20,662 nt of DNA. It comes from Bacteroidetes bacterium UBA7692. GTDB taxonomy: Bacteria; Bacteroidota; Bacteroidia; Chitinophagales; LD1. Where the stretch lies: positions 21,963 through 42,624 of the forward strand of contig DLGO01000082.1 in assembly GCA_002482725.1 (NCBI GenBank). The letters are read 5' to 3'. Shown in pieces: positions 14,532 to 20,662 of the stretch (position 1 is its first letter; each line of letters opens with the position of its first letter). The notes under the pieces are model-generated. The model was not told the DNA's origin. It did not search any database and saw only the letters and a program-made list of their open reading frames with translations. The position numbers and the translations under genes are program-made.

Positions 14532-15929
14532 TTACAATTTGATAACTTCGTCTTTGAATTTGCGGCCCCTGTCCTCAAAATTCTGGAACAAGTCGAATGA
14601 AGCACAGGCTGGTGAAAGCAATACCACATCCTGCGGGTTGCCCATCTGGTAAGCCATTTTAACTGCATCGTGCATGTTGTTGCAGTTGATAACCACATCA
14701 ACAGATTTGCCGAAGGCAGCGTGCAAAGGTGTGTTGTCTACACCAAGGCAGATAAGCGCTTTCACTTTCTTTTTTACCAATGGCAGAAGCACACTGTAGT
14801 CGTTACCCTTGTCGATACCACCCGCAATCCAGATTACCGGTTTGTTCATGCTTTCAAGCGCATACCATGTGCTGTTTACGTTCGTTGCCTTTGAGTCGTT
14901 TATGAACTCGATGTTGCGCACTTTGGCAACCGATTCCAAACGGTGTTCAAGGCTTTTGAAATCGCTTAAGCTTTGGCGTATTTCTTCCTTGCGGATGCCA
15001 TACACGTTTGCTACGATGCCTGCAGCCATTGAGTTGTAGACGTTGTGTCTGCCTTTAATTCCTAGTCCTTCAGTTTCCATTTTAAATTGAGCGTTTTTAT
15101 AATTAATAAAGATAGTTTCGTCTTTTACGTAGGCACCTTCAGCAAATTCTTTCTCATAGCTGAACGGAAGGTGCTGTGCTTTAGGATTATATAGTTCCAG
15201 GTTCTTCAGCGTTAGTTCATCATCGGCACAGTAGATGAAGTAGTCTTCGGCTGTCTGGTATTTGGTTACATTGAACTTTGCAGTAACATAGTTCTGCAAC
15301 TCGTAATTGTACCTGTCCAGATGGTCAGGGGTAATATTGGTAAGCACCGATATATGCGGGCGGAAATGGTCCAGGTCGTCCAGTTGAAAGCTGGATACTT
15401 CCAATACATAATAATCATAGCTTTCGGTAGCCACCTGCATGGCGAAGCTTTTGCCGATGTTGCCGCCAAGCGCCACGTTCAGGCCACCATTTTTCAATAT
15501 GTGGTATGTAAGCGCAGTAGTGGTAGTTTTACCATTGGAGCCGGTGATGGCTACAATTTTGGCAGGCGTGTACCATGATGCAAGTTCTATTTCGCTTACT
15601 ATCTGAACCTTCTTTTCAATCAGCTTTTTTACGATAGGCGCTTTGTGCGGTATGCCAGGGCTTTTCATTACCAGGTCGGCATTCAGTATCAGCTCCTCGG
15701 TATGGCCTTCGGCTTCGAACTTAACGCCAAACTGGTTCAGCAAACTGATGTACAGGTCTTTCACTTTGCCACCATCGCTTACGAAAACATCATAGCCCAG
15801 CTTCAGGCCCAGCACTGCTGTGCCAACCCCGCTTTCGCCTGCCCCAAGAATAACAAGACGCTTCCCTTTCCCTGCTTCCAGATAAGGAAGGAGATGTGAT
15901 GAGTCGTTTTGTTCTATACCTTCTTTCAT
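14532..15929 (-). CDS. murD: UDP-N-acetylmuramoyl-L-alanine--D-glutamate ligase MurD
   Basis: MurD adds D-glutamate to UDP-MurNAc-L-Ala with ATP in the cytosol. The 465-residue protein has the N-terminal nucleotide-binding-like loop GAGESGVG (29-36), the KSPGIP segment (89-94), the P-loop GSNGKTTT (130-137), the central NITPDHLDRY, and HNVYNSMAA and EHRLE (C-terminal domain start), all in the MurD order. DSKATNVNST, close to its MurD-specific motif, and SPACASFDLFQNFEDRG near the C-terminus confirm MurD over MurC, MurE or MurF. It starts at ATG 15929, 18 bp after mraY, and ends 47 bp before ftsW, consistent with one transcript. Confidence 0.97.
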   Translation of the reverse strand: MKEGIEQNDSSHLLPYLEAGKGKRLVILGAGESGVGTAVLGLKLGYDVFVSDGGKVKDLYISLLNQFGVKFEAEGHTEELILNADLVMKSPGIPHKAPIVKKLIEKKVQIVSEIELASWYTPAKIVAITGSNGKTTTTALTYHILKNGGLNVALGGNIGKSFAMQVATESYDYYVLEVSSFQLDDLDHFRPHISVLTNITPDHLDRYNYELQNYVTAKFNVTKYQTAEDYFIYCADDELTLKNLELYNPKAQHLPFSYEKEFAEGAYVKDETIFINYKNAQFKMETEGLGIKGRHNVYNSMAAGIVANVYGIRKEEIRQSLSDFKSLEHRLESVAKVRNIEFINDSKATNVNSTWYALESMNKPVIWIAGGIDKGNDYSVLLPLVKKKVKALICLGVDNTPLHAAFGKSVDVVINCNNMHDAVKMAYQMGNPQDVVLLSPACASFDLFQNFEDRGRKFKDEVIKL

Positions 15930-15947
15930 GATGTGCTTAAATTGCTG

Positions 15948-17201
15948 TTATCGTATTTTTAATGTTACCATGGTTAAAACCGCAAGCAGGATACCGATGA
16001 TCCAGAAGCGCGTCACTATCTTACTTTCGTGAAAATTCATTTTCTGGTAGTGATGGTGCAGCGGGCTCATCAGGAATATCCTGCGGCCTTCGCCAAATTT
16101 CTTCTTAGTGTATTTGAAGTAGCTTACCTGCATGATCACGCTCAGGTTCTCTATCAGGAATATGCCACACATGATGGGAATCAAAAGCTCTTTGCGTACG
16201 GCTATAGCCAGTGTGGCAATGATGCCGCCTAATGCTAATGAACCTGTGTCGCCCATGAATACCTGTGCAGGGTATGCATTGTACCACAGGAAGCCTACGC
16301 AGGCCCCGATGAATGCCGCGCAGAATACCACCAACTCACCTGCATTTGGTATGTACATGATGTCCAGGTAATCGGCAAATATGATGTTGCCCGATACATA
16401 GCAGAATACCAAAAGTGTAGTGCCTACTATAGCCGATGTACCTGTTGCCAGTCCGTCTATGCCATCGGTGAGGTTGGCACCATTGCTAACAGCTGTGATA
16501 ATGAATATCACCACAGGTATGAAAATCAGCCATGCATATTTGCCCCAGTCAGGATTGATAGAAGTAAGGATAACAGAGTAGTCTATTTCATGTGTTTTGA
16601 TGAAAGGAAGCGTTGTGTTTGGCTCCTTTTCGGTAAGCATGTAATGCACTTTGGCGTTGTCGTCTGTAACCTTTGATATTAGGTTGCTATCGTACTTGTA
16701 CAATTCGCCCTGAGATACTTCGGTTTTGGTTACTACATTTTTGTTGAAGTAAAGAACGGTTCCTACTATTATTCCCAAACCTATCTGGCCGATTACTTTG
16801 AACGTGCCTGCTAATCCTCTTTTATCCTTTTTGAATACTTTGATGTAATCGTCTGCAAAGCCGATAAGGCCAAGCCATACGGTGCTGATGATCATGAGGA
16901 TAACGTAAACGTTTTCCAGCTTGGCAAAAAGCAAGGTAGGAACCAGTATAGCACCCAATATCAGCAAGCCACCCATGGTAGGCGTACCTTTCTTGGTGCT
17001 TTCACCGGTAAGGCCAAGCTCGCGGATGGTTTCACCTATCTGCTTGCGCTGAAGCAGAGCGATAATGTTTTTGCCGTAGATAACAGAGATGATAAGTGAC
17101 AGCAACATGGCTAATGCTGCACGGAACGATATGAACGTGAAAAGGCCCGCACCTGGTACGTCATATTGCTGGTCTAAAAATCTGAATAGATAGTATAGCA
17201 T
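15948..17201 (-). CDS. mraY: Phospho-N-acetylmuramoyl-pentapeptide transferase MraY
   Basis: MraY moves phospho-MurNAc-pentapeptide from UDP to undecaprenyl phosphate, forming lipid I in the cytoplasmic membrane. The 417-residue protein has KKGTPTMGG (71-79), the Mg-binding Asp pair in FADDYIKV (115-122), NLTDGIDGLATG (243-254), and the HHH motif in SPLHHHYQK near the C-terminus, with about ten hydrophobic helices. It is longer than the ~360 residues of E. coli MraY because of a polar insertion at about 154-220, between the helix after the DDY motif and the NLTDGIDG region. Longer MraY proteins of this sort are, to my knowledge, usual in Bacteroidota. It starts at ATG 17201, 7 bp after murE, which suggests coupled translation. 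Confidence 0.97.
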   Translation of the reverse strand: MLYYLFRFLDQQYDVPGAGLFTFISFRAALAMLLSLIISVIYGKNIIALLQRKQIGETIRELGLTGESTKKGTPTMGGLLILGAILVPTLLFAKLENVYVILMIISTVWLGLIGFADDYIKVFKKDKRGLAGTFKVIGQIGLGIIVGTVLYFNKNVVTKTEVSQGELYKYDSNLISKVTDDNAKVHYMLTEKEPNTTLPFIKTHEIDYSVILTSINPDWGKYAWLIFIPVVIFIITAVSNGANLTDGIDGLATGTSAIVGTTLLVFCYVSGNIIFADYLDIMYIPNAGELVVFCAAFIGACVGFLWYNAYPAQVFMGDTGSLALGGIIATLAIAVRKELLIPIMCGIFLIENLSVIMQVSYFKYTKKKFGEGRRIFLMSPLHHHYQKMNFHESKIVTRFWIIGILLAVLTMVTLKIR

Positions 17202-17208
17202 CTTCGTG

Positions 17209-18675
17209 TTATTTACCTGATTCTTTAAATACTTCAGTTAATACCGCTACATCGTCGAACGGGTGCTTTATTCCTTTTATCTCCTGATATTTTTCGTGGC
17301 CTTTGCCTGCTATTAATATTATGTCGCGCTTGCCTGCAAGCATGCATGCTGTTTTGATGGCTTCTTTGCGATCGGTAATGGTAATCACCTTTTTGCGCTC
17401 GGGAGCCGGTACGCCTTCGTACATTTCTTTCAGTATCTGCTCGGCATCCTCGTTGCGTGGATTGTCGCTGGTAAAGATGGCCTTGTCGGCAAAGCGGGAG
17501 GCAATCATGCCCATAAGCGGACGCTTGGTAGCATCCCTGTTTCCACCACAGCCTACTACAGCTATCAGCTGAGCATTACCCTGGCGCACAGCGTTTATGG
17601 TGTGCATCACGTTTTTCAAAGCATCGGGCGTGTGTGCATAGTCCACTATACCTACTACCTGGTCTTCAGGTGATACTACCTGCTGGAAGCGGCCATCGGG
17701 TGGCGTAAGCATAGATAGCACACGAAGCACTTCCATTTTGTCCTCGCCAAGCAATGTAGCTGCACCATACACTGCCAACAGGTTGTAGGCGTTGAATTCG
17801 CCTATAAGCCTTGCGTGCAGCTCTATATGGTTAACCTCCAGTAGCAAACCTGTGATACTGTTCTCTATAATCTTGCCTTTGTAATCGGACGCTGCTTTCA
17901 GGCTATAGCCATAAACATTTGCAGCGGTGTTCTGCACCATAATACTGCCATTGCGGTCGTCGGTGTTTACCAATGCAAAAGCATTTTTATTCAGCTCATC
18001 GAAGAATTTTTTCTTCGCCTTGATGTAGTTGTCGAACGTAAGGTGATAGTCTAAGTGGTCGTGGGTGATGTTGGTGAAAATGGCACCTGCGAACTTTAAG
18101 CCTGCGATGCGGTTTTGGTCAACTGCATGCGAGCTAACCTCCATGAAGCAATACTCGCAACCCGCTTCTACCATTTGCAGCATCAGCTGATTCATGGTGA
18201 TGGCATCGGGCGTAGTATGCGTAGATGGTATAACTGTTTCGTCTATCTGGTTTTGTACGGTAGACAATAAACCTGCATGCTTGCCAAAAGTGCGGAACAG
18301 CCTGTGCAACAATGTCACCACAGATGTTTTGCCATTGGTGCCGGTAACACCTACCACCTGCATCTGGTGAGATGGATTGTCGTAGAAGTTAGAAGCCATG
18401 ATACCCAGAGCGATATTGCTGTTGTCTACCTGTATATAAGTAACATCGCCATTAAGCACAGCAGGTAGTGTTTCGCAAACGATAACTACTGCTCCCTGTG
18501 CTATGGTCTGGTCTATGAAAGTGTGCGCATCTACCTGAGTGCCCTTAACGGCAATAAAACAGCTACCTGCATCCGCTTTGCGCGAGTCCAGGTACAGGCC
18601 GCTTACCATTACTGCATCGCTGCCGGTAAGTTGCCTTGTTTTTACACCAATAAGCAATTCTCTCAGTTGTTTCAC
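17209..18675 (-). CDS. murE: UDP-MurNAc-L-Ala-D-Glu--meso-DAP ligase MurE
   Basis: MurE adds the third stem-peptide residue to UDP-MurNAc-L-Ala-D-Glu. The 488-residue protein has the N-terminal LDSRK (29-33), the P-loop GTNGKTS (112-118), NITHDHLDYH in the central domain, and GKGHE (457-461) at the C-terminus. DNPR at 404-407 is the motif that, in characterised enzymes, contacts meso-diaminopimelate, so DAP and not lysine is the predicted substrate. The start codon is GTG (18675-18673), 14 bp after the penicillin-binding protein stop. I see no in-frame ATG nearby that fits the family's N-terminus. The gene is followed 7 bp on by mraY. Confidence 0.96.
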   Translation of the reverse strand: MKQLRELLIGVKTRQLTGSDAVMVSGLYLDSRKADAGSCFIAVKGTQVDAHTFIDQTIAQGAVVIVCETLPAVLNGDVTYIQVDNSNIALGIMASNFYDNPSHQMQVVGVTGTNGKTSVVTLLHRLFRTFGKHAGLLSTVQNQIDETVIPSTHTTPDAITMNQLMLQMVEAGCEYCFMEVSSHAVDQNRIAGLKFAGAIFTNITHDHLDYHLTFDNYIKAKKKFFDELNKNAFALVNTDDRNGSIMVQNTAANVYGYSLKAASDYKGKIIENSITGLLLEVNHIELHARLIGEFNAYNLLAVYGAATLLGEDKMEVLRVLSMLTPPDGRFQQVVSPEDQVVGIVDYAHTPDALKNVMHTINAVRQGNAQLIAVVGCGGNRDATKRPLMGMIASRFADKAIFTSDNPRNEDAEQILKEMYEGVPAPERKKVITITDRKEAIKTACMLAGKRDIILIAGKGHEKYQEIKGIKHPFDDVAVLTEVFKESGK

Positions 18676-18689
18676 TTGTCTTTCTTTTT

Positions 18690-20662
18690 TTAGCTTAACT
18701 GCAGGGTTATTATCAGCCCTTTTGATATTCTTTCACCCGGTCGCAATGATTGTTTTTTTACTGTACCGTGTCCTTCTACCTTAACTTTCAATCCCTGTGT
18801 TTCCAACAGGTATATGGCATCTTTCAGGCTCATGCCTGTTACATCCGGCACTACGTTTATATCGTTGTCTATTTCTGTTGCGCTTATGCCATTGCTGTTG
18901 CCGGAGAGGGCCACCCAATCAGACACATCTTCTACCTTGGTGCCAAGGAAGGCGTATATCTTTTCCATATCAGTGCCTGCACCTTTTTCTATAAGCGGAA
19001 GCTTTTTGCTGCCCGCATATAGCTGCTGAACCGGCTTGTGCATGTGCAGCGACAGTGAATACACCTTATCTGCTACCTCTTTGAATATGCTACCGGCCAC
19101 CACGTTGCCATAGTAACCGTTGGCACTAGGCGAGTTGATTACCACTATCATGGTATACTGAGGATTTTCGGCGGGGAAGTAACCGCAGAAAGAAGCCTGG
19201 TATTTAGGTACTGCATAGCCTCTTTTTCCATCGGCTATTTTTGCTGTACCCGTTTTGCCTGCTACTTTCAGGTAGTCTGTTTTCAGGTTGGTAGCTGTAC
19301 CTGTTAGCACTACTGCCTCCAGCATTTCGCGCAGCTGGCGTACGGTGCTTGGCTTTAGTAACTGCTCATTGATCACTACTGTTTCGGTGCTGTCGATAGT
19401 CGTGTTGTATTCTTTTACCTTTTCTACTATGTAGGGCTGTATAAGCTTACCACCGTTTGCTATAGCGTTGTAAAACATCAATGTGTGCATTGGTGTAATA
19501 CATATTTCGTAGCCATGTGCCAGGTAAGGGATAGTGGTAGCGCTCCATTTTTTGTAATCTGCAAAACGTGTTTGACCGGGACCGGGCAACTCTATTTTAA
19601 CAGCTGTGTTGAAGCCGAACTGTACCAGGTGGTTGTGCAGCTTCTGCTTGTTGGCTGCATAGTGCTGCTGCGCCAGCTTTGCTATGGCTACGTTGCTGGA
19701 AACCTCTATAGCACGCTTTAAAGTAAGCGAAGGTGTTTCGGGAGCATCGTGGTCTTTTATAATCCTGTCGCCGAACTGTGCGCTGCCGTTGCCTACTTCT
19801 ACCGATGTATTATTGGTAACAAAACCATCCTCCATCAAGGCAGCTACTGTAGCCAGCTTGAATGTAGAACCCGGCTCTGTAGCCTCACCCACTGCATAGT
19901 TCTGAATCTCTGCATAGGATGAATCGTTCATGCGGCCCAGATTGGCTATTGCTTTTATTTTGCCTGTGTTAGATTCTATAAGCACTACGCAGCCGTGCTC
20001 TGCATTGTGGTGCTTCAGTGCGCGGTGAAGCGCATCTTCGGCTACGTCCTGCAGGCTGATGTCGATAGTTGTGTATATGTCTTTACCCGGTTGTGGGGTT
20101 ATGCTTTCGGCAGCATTTAGCGGCACTACTATGCCACCTGCTATTTTCTGCACCATTAGCTGACCCTTTACGCCTTGCAGGTCTTTGTTGAAGCTACCTT
20201 CCAAACCAACCTGCTTGCCCGTTTTATTGGTAAAGCCGATGGTACGCTGTGCCAAGTAGCCGAAGGGCATCAGGCGCTTATCGTTCTGTACGCCTATCAT
20301 GCCGCTTTTATATTGCCCATCACGGAACAATGGCCACTGCTTCATGTCGTTGTACTGCACATAGGTAGCATTGCGCTTTAGCAGGTAGTAAGGCTTTTTC
20401 TTTTTGTATGCCCTCCATAGCTCAGCTTTGTATTGCTGTGCTGTTTTTTCGGGGTACATGGCACCAAGCAGCAATACCACAGAGTCGATGTTGTCTTTAA
20501 AGATATCGCTGTTGCGGCGTGTAGCGCGGAAGTCGATTACTATATCGAATGTAGGCAGGGTGGTAGCCAATAACCTGCCATCGGCAGAATAGATATTGCC
20601 ACGCTCGGCCTGAACTGTTTTAGGGAATATAGTAAGCGAGTCGGCCAGGCTGCGGTAGTATC
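18690..20662 (-). CDS. ftsI: FtsI/PBP3-type class B penicillin-binding protein with PASTA domain (5' end outside window)
   Basis: The frame enters from the right edge, so the N-terminus with its membrane anchor is missing; 656 residues are visible. It opens with QAERGNIYSADGRLLATT, the class B PBP start of the periplasmic part. The transpeptidase domain has the three active-site motifs: STFK with the catalytic Ser (265-268), SSN (321-323) and KTGT (469-472). A PASTA domain (603-656: VVPDVTGMSLKDAIYLLE on) ends the protein. It cross-links septal peptidoglycan and is the partner of FtsW, four genes downstream in this cluster. A tempting shorter start at TTG 20570 is an internal Leu codon, because the conserved ERG segment lies upstream of it. 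murE follows after 14 bp. Confidence 0.95.
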   Translation of the reverse strand, partial: YYRSLADSLTIFPKTVQAERGNIYSADGRLLATTLPTFDIVIDFRATRRNSDIFKDNIDSVVLLLGAMYPEKTAQQYKAELWRAYKKKKPYYLLKRNATYVQYNDMKQWPLFRDGQYKSGMIGVQNDKRLMPFGYLAQRTIGFTNKTGKQVGLEGSFNKDLQGVKGQLMVQKIAGGIVVPLNAAESITPQPGKDIYTTIDISLQDVAEDALHRALKHHNAEHGCVVLIESNTGKIKAIANLGRMNDSSYAEIQNYAVGEATEPGSTFKLATVAALMEDGFVTNNTSVEVGNGSAQFGDRIIKDHDAPETPSLTLKRAIEVSSNVAIAKLAQQHYAANKQKLHNHLVQFGFNTAVKIELPGPGQTRFADYKKWSATTIPYLAHGYEICITPMHTLMFYNAIANGGKLIQPYIVEKVKEYNTTIDSTETVVINEQLLKPSTVRQLREMLEAVVLTGTATNLKTDYLKVAGKTGTAKIADGKRGYAVPKYQASFCGYFPAENPQYTMIVVINSPSANGYYGNVVAGSIFKEVADKVYSLSLHMHKPVQQLYAGSKKLPLIEKGAGTDMEKIYAFLGTKVEDVSDWVALSGNSNGISATEIDNDINVVPDVTGMSLKDAIYLLETQGLKVKVEGHGTVKKQSLRPGERISKGLIITLQLS

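Noticed and set aside
20568..20570. TTG as the start of the penicillin-binding protein
   Set aside because: The frame continues upstream to the window edge and encodes the conserved AERGNIYSADGRLL segment, so this is an internal Leu codon.

Overview
The window comes from a member of the Bacteroidota, most likely a Chitinophagales/Sphingobacteriales-type lineage. Three things point there: secreted proteins carrying type IX secretion (T9SS) C-terminal sorting domains, promoter-like TAnnTTTG boxes of the Bacteroidota sigma factor in place of TTGACA/TATAAT, and a peptidoglycan/division cluster of the Bacteroidota type whose FtsI homologue ends in a PASTA domain. The lineage below phylum level is inference.

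Layout. (1) Positions 1-2.5 kb: the 5' part of a SAM methyltransferase gene (minus), divergent from a GT-C-type membrane glycosyltransferase (plus), which converges onto a tandem-duplicated DUF2061 membrane protein (minus). (2) 2.6-6.6 kb, all minus: a GrpB-family protein, then two secreted proteins with signal peptides and C-terminal sorting domains. The larger one (741 aa) is a probable beta-propeller adhesin-like protein. (3) 6.64-8.4 kb: a long gene-free gap packed with repeats. It holds several fold-back (REP-like) hairpins, an ACGGATT-type repeat, a two-copy tandem repeat of about 350 bp with its own internal fold-backs, and a GC-rich repeat block. (4) 8.4-10.6 kb: purL (plus). (5) 10.67-20.66 kb, all minus: a tight run that reads, in transcription order, ftsI/pbp (cut by the window edge) - murE - mraY - murD - ftsW - murG - murC.

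How the genes work together. The last block is the dcw cluster. MurE, MurD and MurC handle the cytoplasmic precursor (MurC adds L-Ala, MurD adds D-Glu, MurE adds the third residue, meso-DAP judging by its DNPR motif). MraY makes lipid I, MurG makes lipid II, and FtsW with the FtsI-type transpeptidase polymerise and cross-link septal peptidoglycan. Gaps of 7-71 bp on one strand suggest a single operon. The cluster stops at murC: ftsQ, ftsA and ftsZ, which commonly follow murC in Bacteroidota, are absent here, and purL converges on murC across a large hairpin.

I did not find a clearly new defence system or mobile element with its own enzymes. The least explained DNA is the 6.64-8.33 kb gap, where a duplicated module keeps conserved dyads and shows a compensated base pair between fold-backs, with several unrelated palindromic repeats on either side.
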